A stretch of 64,000 bases of DNA from UBA7803 sp963822255. GTDB lineage: Bacteria; Pseudomonadota; Gammaproteobacteria; Pseudomonadales; Azotimanducaceae. The notes under the pieces are model-generated. The model had not been told where the DNA came from. It saw nothing but the letters and a program-made list of their open reading frames with translations, and did no database searches. A program made the translations under genes and the position numbers. Where the stretch lies: contig CAWGGV010000006.1 of the NCBI GenBank assembly GCA_963822255.1, positions 620,001 through 684,000 of the forward strand, in the 5' to 3' direction. Of this stretch, positions 41,378-51,040 are shown in pieces (positions within the stretch are counted from its first letter, which is position 1; each line of letters starts with the position of its first letter).

Positions 41378-43090
41378 GTGAGCGACATCGCCAACAACCA
41401 GCGCAGCTTCACCCGGTCCGCCGGCCGTCAGCTGCTGCTGTTCGGCCTGTTGTCGGTGGCCGGCATCGCATTGCTGATGATGGGCCTCTCCTGGGCATCG
41501 AGCCTGTCCGGAACCGGCGCCGCCGGGGGCGATGCGGTGAACCCAGCCACCAGCACGGTCACCCTGGCGCTGGCCGAGGAGCCGCCGCAGCTCGACAGCA
41601 CCAAGTCCACCGATACCGTGAGTGGACGGATCCTCGGCCACGTTATGGAAGGGCTGTTGCGCTACGACCAGCACAACAAGATCGTGGGAGGCGTGGCCGA
41701 GCGTTGGCAGATCGACGGCACCAAGGCCACGTTCTGGCTGCGTCCCGACGCCCGCTGGAGCGACGGCAAGCCCGTGACGGCCCACGACTTCGTGTTCGCC
41801 TGGCGCAAGGCGCTGGAGCCCGCCAACGCGTCCGAATACGCCTTCATCCTGTATCCGGTGAAGAATGCCGAGGCGATCAACCAGGGTAAGCTGCCGCCAT
41901 CGGCACTCGGGGTGCGGGCGGTGGACGACCGAACCCTGGCGGTGACCCTGGAACGGCCCACGCCCTACTTCGACAAGCTGGCGGCATTCGGTACTTACCT
42001 GCCGATCCGGCAGGACTTCTACGAATCCACCAACGGCCGCTACGGGGCCGACGCCGACGCCATGCTCTACGACGGCCCCTACCGCATCACCCGCTGGGTG
42101 CACGGCGCCAGCCTGCGGATGGAGAAGAACCCGGAGTACTGGGACAAGGGCCGGATTCACGTGAAGGTGCTGGACCACGCCTACATCACCCAGGACCCGA
42201 ACGCTCAGTTGAACCTCTTCAAGGACGGCAAAATCGCGTTCGTGCAGCTCACCGAAGAGAATCTGACCGAAGCCATGGCGCAGGGCTGGCACCTGCACCG
42301 GTTCATGGACGGCTCGGTGTTCTACAGCGAGTTCAACCACCGGGACGGCCGGCCGACCGCGAACTGGCACCTGCGCAAGGCCATTCAGCTCGTGCTGGAC
42401 CCGAGCGAGCTGGTCTACAAGGTCATCAAGCTGCCCGGCTACCTTCCAGGCAAGTCGCTGTTTCCTATCTGGCTGCAGGGCGTGAACGCGCCGTTCCGCC
42501 AGGAGTATCCTGCTCCCACCGTCAGCCACGATCCCGAGCGCGCCCGGGTCGAGCTCGAGAAGGCGCGACAGGAGCTCGGTGTCGATCACATCCGGCCGCT
42601 GGTGCTGCTCACCGGCGACAATCCCCTTTCCGACAAGCAGGCCGAGTACTATCAGGAAATCCTTAAGCGCGAGCTGGGGCTGCAGATCCGCATCGACAAG
42701 CAGATCTTCAAGCAACGCCTGGCCAAGATGACGTCGGGTGAGTTCGACATGGTGCTGGCCGGCTGGGGGCCCGATTTCGACGACCCCATCACCTTCGGCA
42801 ACCTGTTCGCCTCGTGGAACCTCAACAACCGGGGGCGCTACAACAACCCCGAGCTCGACAAGTGGGTGCGTGTGGCCGAGAGCTCCACGGATCCACGGGT
42901 ACGCATGGACGCGTTCGGCAACATCCAGCGGATTCTGTACGAGGACGTCGTGATCCTGCCGGAGTACGAGCGCGGGCGGGTGTACGTGGTGGACCCGCGC
43001 ATCGACGGCCTGGTCCGCCGGGTACTGAACCCCGACCCGGACTTTACCAACGTGCGCATCGTCGCGGCGAGCGGCGCGGGAGCCGGCTGA
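41378..43090 (+). CDS. oppA: Oligopeptide ABC transporter, substrate-binding protein
   Basis: A 570-residue extracytoplasmic peptide-binding protein with a hydrophobic N-terminal anchor (RQLLLFGLLSVAGIALLMMG, residues about 19-38) after a charged start, so it may stay membrane-tethered. STVTLALAEEPPQLDSTKST, GLLRYDQHNKIVGGVAERWQ, TFWLRPDARWSDGKPVTAHD, YRITRWVHGASLRMEKNPEY and MVLAGWGPDFDDPITFGNLF are the standard OppA/DppA (SBP family 5) blocks. The start is the GTG at 41378 after GGGAGG. Genes oppBCDF follow directly, with the permease gene three bases downstream. Gene names are assigned by family and order; dipeptides or other solutes remain possible. Confidence 0.88.
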   Translation: MSDIANNQRSFTRSAGRQLLLFGLLSVAGIALLMMGLSWASSLSGTGAAGGDAVNPATSTVTLALAEEPPQLDSTKSTDTVSGRILGHVMEGLLRYDQHNKIVGGVAERWQIDGTKATFWLRPDARWSDGKPVTAHDFVFAWRKALEPANASEYAFILYPVKNAEAINQGKLPPSALGVRAVDDRTLAVTLERPTPYFDKLAAFGTYLPIRQDFYESTNGRYGADADAMLYDGPYRITRWVHGASLRMEKNPEYWDKGRIHVKVLDHAYITQDPNAQLNLFKDGKIAFVQLTEENLTEAMAQGWHLHRFMDGSVFYSEFNHRDGRPTANWHLRKAIQLVLDPSELVYKVIKLPGYLPGKSLFPIWLQGVNAPFRQEYPAPTVSHDPERARVELEKARQELGVDHIRPLVLLTGDNPLSDKQAEYYQEILKRELGLQIRIDKQIFKQRLAKMTSGEFDMVLAGWGPDFDDPITFGNLFASWNLNNRGRYNNPELDKWVRVAESSTDPRVRMDAFGNIQRILYEDVVILPEYERGRVYVVDPRIDGLVRRVLNPDPDFTNVRIVAASGAGAG

Positions 43091-43093
43091 ACC

Positions 43094-44027
43094 GTGTGGC
43101 GCTATACCCTCAGGCGGCTGGTGCAGGGCGTCATCACCGTCTGGTTCATCGCCACCGCCACCTTCTTCGCCATGCACAACGTGCCCGGCGACCCGCTGTC
43201 GGGCGAGAAGGCCATGACGGCGCAGATCCGCGCCAACCTCGAGGCCAAATACGGACTCGACAAGCCCCTGGGCCAGCAGTACCTGATCTACATGAACAGT
43301 CTGCTGCACGGTGACTTCGGCATTTCGTTCACCCAGCAGAATCGGCGGGTCAACGACATCATCCGCGAGCACTTTCCCGTGTCAGCCACCCTGGGACTGC
43401 TGGCTCTGGTGTTCGCCGGCCTCGGCGGCGTGCTCTGGGGGGCGCTCACGGCGCTGTACCGCAACCGCCTGCCGGACCTGGTGATCATGTTCCTGGTGAT
43501 TCTCGGAATCTCGGTGCCGAGCTTCGTGTTTGCGGCCCTCGGCCAGCTTGCCCTGGTCGACCTGAACAGCCTGCTGGGCTTCACCCTGCTGCCGGTGGCC
43601 GGGTGGGGCACGCGTATGGCACATGCTGGTGCCTTCCCTGGTGCTGGGGCTCTCCACCATGGCCTATCTGACACGGCTCATGCGATCCTCCATGCTGGAG
43701 GTCATCGGCACGGACTACGTGCGTACCGCCAACGCCAAAGGCTTGCCCGCCACCCGGATCTTCACCCGTCATCAGCTCCGAAACGCCATCCTGCCGGTGG
43801 TGACCGTGCTGGGGCCGTCCATCGCTGCCATCACCACCGGCGGCTTCGTGGTGGAGCTGGTCTTCGCCATCCCGGGGCTCGGGCGCTACTTCGTGCAGGC
43901 CGTGCAGCAGCTCGACTACACGGTGATCATGGGCACCACGGTGTTCTACGGTGCGTTTCTGGTGCTGATGGTCATCATCGTCGACCTGCTGTACGGACTG
44001 ATCGATCCGCGGGTGAGGGTCTCGTAG
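43094..44027 (+). CDS. oppB: Peptide ABC transporter permease OppB, with a one-base frameshift
   Basis: An inner-membrane permease of about 310 residues. The N-terminal half MWRYTLRRLVQGVITVWFIA, VPGDPLSGEKAMTAQIRANL and LHGDFGISFTQQNRRVNDII is typical OppB/DppB. After the GWGT segment near 43610 the frame is lost. It continues one frame over with WHMLVPSLVLGLSTMAYLTR, SSMLEVIGTDYVRTANAKGL (the EAA loop that docks the ATPase) and YGLIDPRVRVS, ending at 44027. One base too many in the stretch GGCACGCGTATGGCAC explains it. It starts with GTG three bases after oppA, and the next gene begins two bases beyond its stop. Probably a consensus error. Confidence 0.87.
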
Positions 44028-44029
44028 CC

Positions 44030-45418
44030 ATGGCGGAAACGAAACCCCTCGAATACCAGCCCAGCCCCGGCGCATTCCAGCCGCTCATGGGTGAGCAGCG
44101 TGCGCAGGTGCTTTCGCGGCCGTCGCTGTCCTATTGGCAGGATGCGTGGCGCCGGCTGAAGGCCAACCGTCGGGCGTTGATTTCCCTCTACATCGTGATC
44201 GCCCTGCTCGTTTTCACGGCGCTCGGCCCGGTGCTGTGGCAGGTGGACCCTGCCGATCAGGACATCGATCAGATCAGCGTGCCTCCCGGGCTCGCGCACA
44301 CGGCGGTGGTGGCCGCGCCGTACCAGCATTGGGACGGCAACGCCACCACGCCGCTGGCACCGGGGCTGCGGCTGGCCGAGCCGGCCACCACCCAGGCGGT
44401 GCGTCTGTTGTGGGACCGCATGCCCGGCGCATCGAAGTACCGCGTCTACCGGAACATCTTTCCGATCCATGCCGGCGACGCTCTCGGCCTGCCCCTGACG
44501 GAGACGTTCACCGCCGAGGAGACCCATTTCGAAGACCGTCTGGACCTCCGGCCGCGCACCTACTACTACACGGTGGTGGCGCTGGATGAGTTCGGCGACA
44601 CCCTGCCGGCCCGGGAGACCCTGCAGGTGGACGTGCAGCGGGTGATTACGGTGGACGAAGCCCGTCAGCGCGGTCTGATCGGGGCGGACCAGACGCCGCC
44701 GGTGGGCAGCGAGGTCGCCCTGGCGAGCCATCCCCTCGGCACCGATTACCTGGGACGCGACATGATGGCGCGGCTCATGTACGGCGCCCGGGTATCGCTG
44801 TTCATCGGCATCCTGGCCCCACTCGCGTTCGTCCTGTTCGGCACCGTGTACGGCAGCGCCGCCGGATTCCTCGGCGGCTACTCCGACCAGATCCTCATGC
44901 GCTTCGCCGACTTCATCATCGCGCTGCCGTTTCTGCTGTTCATGATTCTGTTCAAGGTGGTGTTCAACGTCGGTGCCGGCGAGAGCGGCATTGCGCCCAT
45001 GATGCTGGCGATGGTGCTGCTGCTGTGGCCGACCACGGCGCGTCTGGTGCGCGGCCAGATCCTGCAGGTGCGCGAGGAAGGCTACGTCAGCGCCGCCCGG
45101 CTGCTTGGCGCGAGAACCAATTATCTGATTCTGCGGCACATGATTCCCAACACCCTGGGCGTGATCCTGGTCACCCTGACCTTCGCGGTGCCCAACGCCA
45201 TCTTCATCGAAGCGTTCCTGTCGTTCATCGGCATGGGCGTTTCGCCGCCCACGCCCTCCTGGGGCAGCATGTGCAACGAGGGAATCAAGACCATGCTCAC
45301 CCACCCGCACGAGCTGATCCTGCCGGCGGTGATGATCAGCATCACCGTGCTCGCTTTCAATCTGCTGGGCGACGGCCTGCGGGACGCCCTCGACGCCAAG
45401 ATGAGGTCGAGAGAATGA
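44030..45418 (+). CDS. oppC: Peptide ABC transporter permease OppC with an FN3-like insert
   Basis: A 462-residue permease, far longer than the usual 280-330. It has the normal cytoplasmic start and first membrane helix (RRALISLYIVIALLVFTALG) and the normal core from about residue 235: GTDYLGRDMMARLMYGARVS, five more helices and the EAA loop EEGYVSAARLLGARTNYLIL. Between them, in the periplasmic loop (about residues 70-215), lies an insert whose middle, RLLWDRMPGASKYRVYRNIF ... YYYTVVALDEFGDTLPARE, looks like a fibronectin type III domain, followed by VITVDEARQRGLIGADQTPP. It may contact the substrate-binding protein. ATG at 44030, two bases after oppB. Confidence 0.85.
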   Translation: MAETKPLEYQPSPGAFQPLMGEQRAQVLSRPSLSYWQDAWRRLKANRRALISLYIVIALLVFTALGPVLWQVDPADQDIDQISVPPGLAHTAVVAAPYQHWDGNATTPLAPGLRLAEPATTQAVRLLWDRMPGASKYRVYRNIFPIHAGDALGLPLTETFTAEETHFEDRLDLRPRTYYYTVVALDEFGDTLPARETLQVDVQRVITVDEARQRGLIGADQTPPVGSEVALASHPLGTDYLGRDMMARLMYGARVSLFIGILAPLAFVLFGTVYGSAAGFLGGYSDQILMRFADFIIALPFLLFMILFKVVFNVGAGESGIAPMMLAMVLLLWPTTARLVRGQILQVREEGYVSAARLLGARTNYLILRHMIPNTLGVILVTLTFAVPNAIFIEAFLSFIGMGVSPPTPSWGSMCNEGIKTMLTHPHELILPAVMISITVLAFNLLGDGLRDALDAKMRSRE

Positions 45419-45476
45419 CGCGGCCTCCGGCCGCGACTGCCGGGACAGGATCGCGCCGGAGGCCGCTCCGACCGGG
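45419..45476. repeat. Degenerate REP element
   Basis: CGCGGCCTCCGGCCGCGACT and, inverted, GCGCCGGAGGCCGCTCCGAC lie right after the oppC stop codon and before oppD. The flanks are worn compared with the other copies, which suggests an older insertion within the opp operon. Confidence 0.6.
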
Positions 45477-45482
45477 GCTGCA

Positions 45483-46536
45483 ATGACCGCCCCGCTGCTC
45501 CAGGTCGACGACCTGCGGGTCGAGTTCGACACCTACGGCGGCACCGTGCAGGCGGTGCGGGGCGTCAGCTTCAAGGTGGAGGCCGGCGAGACCCTGGCCA
45601 TCGTCGGGGAATCGGGCTGCGGCAAGTCGGTGACGGTGCAGAGCCTGATGGGGCTCATCCCGATGCCACCCGGCCGCATCACCTCGGGCAGCGCGCGGCT
45701 GCGCGGAGTCGAGATCCTGGGCCGCACCTCGATCGACGGCCGCGACATCCGCGGCCGCGAGATCGGCATGATCTTTCAGGACCCGATGACCTCGCTGAAT
45801 CCCACCATGACCGTCGGGCGACCAGATCGCCGAGACGCTGCAGGTGCACCGCGGCTGGAGCCACAAGCGGGCCTTCGCGCCGCGCGGTCGAGCTGCTCGA
45901 GATGGCGCGTATTCCGGAGGCGGCGAGCCGCGCCAGGCAATATCCGTTCGAGTTCTCCGGCGGCATGCTGCAGCGGGCGATGATTGCCATGTCCATCGCC
46001 TGCGAGCCGGCCATCCTCATCGCCGACGAGCCCACCACGGCGCTCGACGTCACCATCCAGGCCCAGGTCCTCGATCTGCATGGAAGACCTGCAGCGGCGA
46101 ACGGGCATGGCGATCGTGCTGATCACCCACGACCTGGGCGTCGTGGCGCGCATGGCGGACGAGGTGGTGGTGATGTATGCCGGACAGGTCGGCGGAGAAG
46201 GGGACCGTGGACGACGTCTTCTATCGGTCCGCCCATCCTTACACCCTGGGGCTGAAGGCAGCGATGCCGAGCAACGATCCGAGCCTGGACCACCGGCTGC
46301 TGCCCATCGAAGGCAGCCCGCCGGATCTGTTCGATCCGCCCCGGGGCTGCGCCTATGCGGCGCGATGTCCGTACGCCATGCAGCTCTGCAGCGAGCAAGA
46401 TCCCGGCGCGTTCTATCAGGGGGAGCGGCACTTCGCCCGCTGCTGGCTGCATCACCCGTCGGCACCGGAGGTTGCCGGGCTCTACCACGGCGAAGGGCCA
46501 CACGACCGGGCCGCAGAGCAGGAGGTGCGCTCGTGA
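45483..46536 (+). pseudogene. oppD: Peptide ABC transporter ATPase OppD, broken by four one-base insertions
   Basis: Repaired, this is a 349-residue ATPase. VRGVSFKVEAGETLAIVGES then GCGKSVTV is Walker A, EIGMIFQDPMTSLNPTMTVG is the Q-loop block, FEFSGGMLQRAMIAMSIACE the ABC signature, and PAILIADEPTTALDVTIQAQ Walker B. The C-terminal oligopeptide/dipeptide-transporter region holds CAYAARCPYAMQLC. Extra bases near 45817 (GTCGGGCGACC), 45880 (GCGCCGCGC), 46080 (CTGCATGG) and 46190 (GTCGGCGG) throw the frame. Four insertions bring the total to one base over a multiple of three, exactly as counted. Such regular single-base insertions in a conserved operon look like consensus errors. Its TGA overlaps the oppF GTG by three bases. 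Energises uptake together with OppF. Confidence 0.82.
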
Positions 46537-47533
46537 GCGAAGCCCAGCCGATCGGCGAGCACCCGGAGCAGGCGCGGCCGCTGGTCGTCACGGACAACCT
46601 GACCAAGCACTTCACGCTCCGGGGCGGTCACCGGCTGCACGCCGTGGACGGCGTCTCGCTCACCATTCACGAACGCGAAATCGTCGGGCTGGTGGGCGAG
46701 TCCGGCTCCGGCAAGTCCACCTACGGCAAGACCCTGATCGGTCTTCACGGCAAGACGGCGGGCACCGTCAGCTATCGCGGGCGAGCGGCTGCCGCGACCA
46801 CTACCAGCCGGCGGACTTCCAGCGCTGGGCGAAGAAGATGCAGATGATCTTCCAGGACCCATACTCTTCACTGAACCCGCGCATGACGGTGGGCGAGATC
46901 ATCGGCGAGGGCTTGAAGCTCCACACCCGGCTCGGCCGGCAGGAGATCCGCGACCGGGTGGCCGACTGGCTCCGGCGCGTGGGCCTGGAGCCGGACCACA
47001 TGTCACGCTATCCCCACGAGTTCTCGGGCGGGCAGCGCCAGCGCATCGGCGTGGCCCGGGCGCTGATTCTCGGCCCCGAGTTCGTGGTCTGCGACGAGCC
47101 GATCTCGGCTCTCGATGTCTCGGTCCAGGCTCAGGTCATCAACCTGCTGGATGAGCTGAAGGCATCCATGGGGCTGACCCTGCTGTTCATCGCCCACGAC
47201 CTCTCCATGGTCCGCTACGTGAGCGACCGGATGGCGGTCATGTATCTGGGCGCGCTGGTGGAGCTCGGCCCGGCACCCGAGGTGTTCTTCGACCCCAAGC
47301 ATCCGTACACGCAGATCCTGGTCGCCTCGAATCCGGAGCCGGACCCGATACGGGAGCGGGAGCGGCAGTCCACCACCATCCGGGGCGAAATCCCGTCGCC
47401 GGTGGACGTCCAGCCCGGCTGCCGATTCGCCGGCCGATGTCCCTACGTCATGGACGTCTGCCGGCGCGAGACGCCGCCGCTGGAGCCGGTCGACGGAGCC
47501 CCCGACCGGCTGGTGGCCTGCCACCTGTACTGA
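46533..47533 (+). CDS. oppF: Peptide ABC transporter ATPase OppF, with a frameshift
   Basis: A second ATPase of about 333 residues. The GTG at 46533 overlaps the oppD stop and follows CAGGAGGTG. KHFTLRGGHRLHAVDGVSLT, then GLVGESGSGKSTYGKTLIGL is Walker A. The frame changes near 46785 (between SYRG and DHYQPADFQRWAKK). After that come KMQMIFQDPYSSLNPRMTVG, PHEFSGGQRQRIGVARALIL (signature), EFVVCDEPISALDVSVQAQV (Walker B), VMYLGALVELGPAPEVFFDP and the C-terminal cysteine-containing block CRFAGRCPYVMDVCRRE. Total length is two bases over a multiple of three. The start is sound; the break again resembles sequencing error. Last gene of oppABCDF. Confidence 0.85.
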
Positions 47534-47563
47534 TACGATCCCGCTGCGGCTACGCCGGACTCA

Positions 47564-50500
47564 TCACTCGTTCATCCGGTACGACACCGTCAGACCGAAT
47601 ACCCGGGGGTCGCTGGTGGTCACCGAGCGAAGGAAGTTGTCTCCGCTGGAGCCCTCGTCCATCTGCCGCAGGCCGAATTCCTCGGTGATGTTGTTCACCC
47701 AGGCGGAGACGTCCCAGTTCTGGTTGGCGCTCCGCCAGCTCACGCGGGCATCCCAGCGTGTGAACGCCGGCGCACGGTCGATCGAGCGCTCGAACGGCGC
47801 GTCGAAGTAGAACTCGTCGGTCCAGCCCACGGTCGTGTACAGATCGAGGGTACCGGAGCTGCCGAGGGGCCAGGTGTAGTCGCCCCAGACGGTGAACTTC
47901 CACTTCGGAATCTTCGGCAGACTGGCGCCGTCGAAACCGCTCCGGGTGAGCTCCGCCGCGGTGAAGATCGTATCCGGGGTGGCAGGATTCACCACGTCGA
48001 CCACAGAAAAGTCGTCGGTGAACTGCGCGTCGGTGTAGCTCCCGTTACCGCCGATGGTGAGGTGGTCGCCGAGCAGCAAGGTGACCTCGCCTTCCCAGCC
48101 GATCGTCCGCGCCGAGGGCGCGTTGACGACGTTGACACCGACGCCCATCAGGCCGCCGGTCTGGGTGATGATGGTCTGGATGTCGTCGTAGTTGTACAGA
48201 TAGATGGACGAGTTGAGCTGCAGCCTGTCGTTCAGCAAGGTGCCCTTGTAGCCGAACTCGTAGGCGATGATGTTCTCTTCGTTGTACTCCGGCGTCTGGC
48301 TCGAGAAGAAACCGAGGTTGTAGCCGCCGGACCGCCACCCCGTAGTCGCGGACAGATACAGCAGCGTGTTTTCGTTGGGCTGATAGTTGAAGTTGACCCG
48401 CCACGTCCACACGTCCCAGTCGTTCTTCAGCGGCCGATAGATGTCGAAGGCGATTGGCGCGCCACTGAACCACACCGGATTGTCTCCCGCGTTGGTCCCC
48501 AGATCGCCAGGCTGAACGCCACCGTTCGCCGTCGCTGTCGTCGGGTCGAAGGCACCGTTCACCGCGTTGTACAGACACAGCACGTTGGCTCCGCTGCCGC
48601 ATGCGGCGAAGCCGGCCGGGTTGGCGGCTATGTAGTCCTGCACCTTCTGGTTGTATCCGGCGAAGGTATTGAGGTCGAGCAGTGCGAGCCCTGTCAGCCC
48701 CAGGTTTTCCTGTATGCCGAGCAAGCGTTCCCGTGCCTGTTTCTCGTCCTTGGCGTACCGCACCCCCAGCGTCAGCGCCCACTTGTCGGTGAGCTGATAC
48801 TCGCCCTGGACGTAAGCCGCGTAGGCCCGGGTTTCGAGGTCGTTGTCCCAGGCGAAGAAGGTGCCCGGCGTGTGCTGGCCAACGTGCTCAGCGCCGCGCA
48901 GCCCGGTACCCTTGTCACCGTACCAGGGCGCAGCGAGGGTCACCGAGCCGTCTGCGGCTGGGGTGGCGCCGGCCTCGTAGGCCCGCTGCGCGTCGTAGAT
49001 GTCGAGCAGCGGCCCGGGATGGCCGAGCAGCGCGCCGAACGTCGTGATGTCGCTGCCCGCGTATTGGGCGTCGTTCTGATAGCGCCCCTGGGTGTCGATG
49101 GGGTCGTACAGGTCGAGGCGTTGATTGATCGTGGAGTTGTAGATGAACGCTCCCGCCGTCAACGACAGCTTGTCACTGTCGAAGGTGAACTGGATCTCGT
49201 GCTGCCAGTTCTCGTTCTCCTGCAAGACGTAGAACTCCGAGCTGCCGAGCCGCGTGTTGCCGGTCTTGTCCTCGTCGGTGTTGCGGTCGTAGAAGAAGTC
49301 CGTGTAGCCGAAGATGTACTTGAGCTGCCAGTGGTCGGCGTCGTAGGAGGTGTTGAACTGCACCGCCTGATGATCGAAGGACTCGTCATACGTCCCGTTG
49401 CTGTCGATCTTCAGGCTGCCCTTGTCCAGGTTGTCGACGTCGGCAACGTGGATCCGGTTCGCCGGCATGCCGAGCGCATAGTTCGGCGACGTGCTTCCGG
49501 CGGTGGGGTTCCCCTTTCCGTAGGCCGGCAGTCCCGTGGCCGGATCGATGTCCTGCACGCCGTCGGCGTTCAGGTCCAACGGCGCCGTCAACGCGGAGCG
49601 AATGTCGACGCCCGGCCGGATGTGCTGGGCCTCTACCAGCGCCCCGGTGGCCGGATTGGTATACGTCTGGACGTCCTGGCTGGAGTCGAAGTAGTTGGAC
49701 ATCCACGGCATGGTGGTCTGGCTGCGGTCGATGACGCGCTCACCGAAGGCGAGGCTGGTGGTATCGCGTGACCGGGTACCGTCTTCGCTGACGACGATGG
49801 GGCTGGTGCCCGCTCCGCCGTTGAACTTCCGGCGGTAGATGCGCGTATTACCGCGGACGTACATGGTCACCCGGTCCACCGGTCGCCACTCGAACGCCAG
49901 TGCGTAGTTCTGGTCATCGTAGTTGTTGATGTCATTGCCGAACGGCGATGTCTCTTCGATGTAGCCGTCGCGGCGCCGGTCGGAGCCAGTGAAGCGTACG
50001 CCCAGCTTGTCCTGGATCACCGGCGCCGAGATCATGTAGTAGGCCTCGGTGGTGTTGTAGCTGCCGTAGGTGCCCGTCACCTCCCCCTGCCATTCGTTCA
50101 GGCTCGGATGATTGGACACGAAGTTGATGGCGCCGCCGACGGCATTACGGCCGTACAAGGTGCCCTGCGGTCCACGCAGCACCTCGACCCGCGCCAGGTC
50201 GTGCAGGCCGCCTTCCGTCGAGGCGATACCGAAGTCTTCGGAATACACCCCGTTAAAGTAGGTGGCGACCCCCGGGTCTCCGCCGAGTGTGCGGGCAGTG
50301 CGCCCCACTCCGCGAATCGACGCGTCGTACGGCTGGATCGTGGTTGCTGGGATGTAGTTCTGCAGATCTTCCTGATTGCGGATGTTGAAGTTCTCGAGGA
50401 AGCTCTGATCGAAAGCCGAGATGGAAATTGCGGTATCGGATACCGTGGACTCGCGCCGCTCGGCGGTCACCACGACTTCTTCGATGCGCCGGCTGGACTC

Positions 50501-50596
50501 CGCGGCGGCGCTGACCACGGGCGGGTACGTCAAGGCGGCCAGCGTAGCGGCCCCTACACTGCCCAGCAACAGTCTGAACTGAAGACGCGTGCACAT
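47564..50596 (-). CDS. TonB-dependent outer-membrane receptor
   Basis: A 1010-residue receptor with signal MCTRLQFRLLLGSVGAATLA ... PPVVSAAAES and the TonB box SSRRIEEVVVTAERRESTVS. The plug has IRNQEDLQNYIPATTIQPYD, RVEVLRGPQGTLYGRNAVGG and AINFVSNHPSLNEWQGEVTG; the barrel has regular strand repeats and the end RSVTTSDPRVFGLTVSYRMN-E. The plug with R-V-E-V-L-R-G-P-Q-G-T-L-Y-G-R-N is the FecA/FyuA-like type common in sphingomonad and Steroidobacter-type receptor families. The ligand is unknown. It converges with oppF, leaving 30 bases between stops. The promoter region upstream (50597-50970) holds an AAC-N2-GTT palindrome. Confidence 0.9.
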   Translation of the reverse strand: MCTRLQFRLLLGSVGAATLAALTYPPVVSAAAESSRRIEEVVVTAERRESTVSDTAISISAFDQSFLENFNIRNQEDLQNYIPATTIQPYDASIRGVGRTARTLGGDPGVATYFNGVYSEDFGIASTEGGLHDLARVEVLRGPQGTLYGRNAVGGAINFVSNHPSLNEWQGEVTGTYGSYNTTEAYYMISAPVIQDKLGVRFTGSDRRRDGYIEETSPFGNDINNYDDQNYALAFEWRPVDRVTMYVRGNTRIYRRKFNGGAGTSPIVVSEDGTRSRDTTSLAFGERVIDRSQTTMPWMSNYFDSSQDVQTYTNPATGALVEAQHIRPGVDIRSALTAPLDLNADGVQDIDPATGLPAYGKGNPTAGSTSPNYALGMPANRIHVADVDNLDKGSLKIDSNGTYDESFDHQAVQFNTSYDADHWQLKYIFGYTDFFYDRNTDEDKTGNTRLGSSEFYVLQENENWQHEIQFTFDSDKLSLTAGAFIYNSTINQRLDLYDPIDTQGRYQNDAQYAGSDITTFGALLGHPGPLLDIYDAQRAYEAGATPAADGSVTLAAPWYGDKGTGLRGAEHVGQHTPGTFFAWDNDLETRAYAAYVQGEYQLTDKWALTLGVRYAKDEKQARERLLGIQENLGLTGLALLDLNTFAGYNQKVQDYIAANPAGFAACGSGANVLCLYNAVNGAFDPTTATANGGVQPGDLGTNAGDNPVWFSGAPIAFDIYRPLKNDWDVWTWRVNFNYQPNENTLLYLSATTGWRSGGYNLGFFSSQTPEYNEENIIAYEFGYKGTLLNDRLQLNSSIYLYNYDDIQTIITQTGGLMGVGVNVVNAPSARTIGWEGEVTLLLGDHLTIGGNGSYTDAQFTDDFSVVDVVNPATPDTIFTAAELTRSGFDGASLPKIPKWKFTVWGDYTWPLGSSGTLDLYTTVGWTDEFYFDAPFERSIDRAPAFTRWDARVSWRSANQNWDVSAWVNNITEEFGLRQMDEGSSGDNFLRSVTTSDPRVFGLTVSYRMNE

Positions 50597-50970
50597 ATCT
50601 CTCTACCCCTCAGTAGAGGAGACGCACACGTGTTCACTCGCCAGCGCTGTCTGTTACGCCGATTGCCGCCCCGAACCCGCAGTCGGATTCCGAAGCACAA
50701 CGGAAATCTGGCTCATCCGGACCCGGCCGCCGACGCGAACACGGTGACCTCCTCGACGACATGAACGTCTGGAGGCGTCACAGCATGGGAGCCCCTCCGG
50801 ACGGCCCCGGCGCCTGTTCGTCTCGAATGAATGTCCTACCCCTCCCCGGCCATTTTGCAGCAACAGACGGGTATGTAACATGTTTTAATCCGCCGGGAGC
50901 CCCCTTGTCAAATGGCGATGAGGTCATTGCATCCGTGTCGGATATGCGGGCACACCGGAGCGGTCAGAAA
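50597..50970. other. Intergenic region upstream of the TonB receptor at 47564
   Basis: About 370 bases with no convincing gene; short frames here have no family features. It contains the TonB receptor's upstream region, one palindrome (50874-50887) and, at its right edge, the terminator of the neighbouring receptor. I see no tRNA-like or riboswitch-like structure by eye. Confidence 0.5.
50874..50887. promoter_or_regulatory. AAC-N2-GTT operator-like palindrome
   Basis: TGTAACATGTTTTA matches T-N2-AAC-N2-GTT-N2-A, the pattern bound by KstR-type TetR regulators in actinobacteria. It lies about 280 bases upstream of the receptor start at 50596. A related AGAACACGTTCT lies upstream of the other receptor near 54314. 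The shared core suggests common control, but the match is short and could be chance. Confidence 0.35.
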
Positions 50971-51002
50971 AAAAGCCCATGGAGCGAACTCCATGGGCTT
51001 TT
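50971..51002. terminator. Strong bidirectional intrinsic terminator
   Basis: AAAAGCCCATGGAG-CGAA-CTCCATGGGCTTTT is a 14-pair perfect stem with a CGAA tetraloop, flanked by runs of A and T. It lies 38 bases beyond the stop codon of the TonB receptor gene that ends at 51041, which it should terminate. Confidence 0.88.
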
Positions 51003-51040
51003 CGCAGAGAGCTGCGAGAGAAGCGGCGCTAAGGGAGGGC

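Noticed and set aside
41273..43372. A 699-codon minus-strand frame opposite oppA/oppB.
   Set aside because: Antisense to a standard substrate-binding protein and permease; composition artefact.
45483..46536. oppD as a truly decayed pseudogene.
   Set aside because: Four single-base insertions in a conserved operon with every motif intact point to consensus errors; labelled pseudogene only because the given sequence has no full frame.
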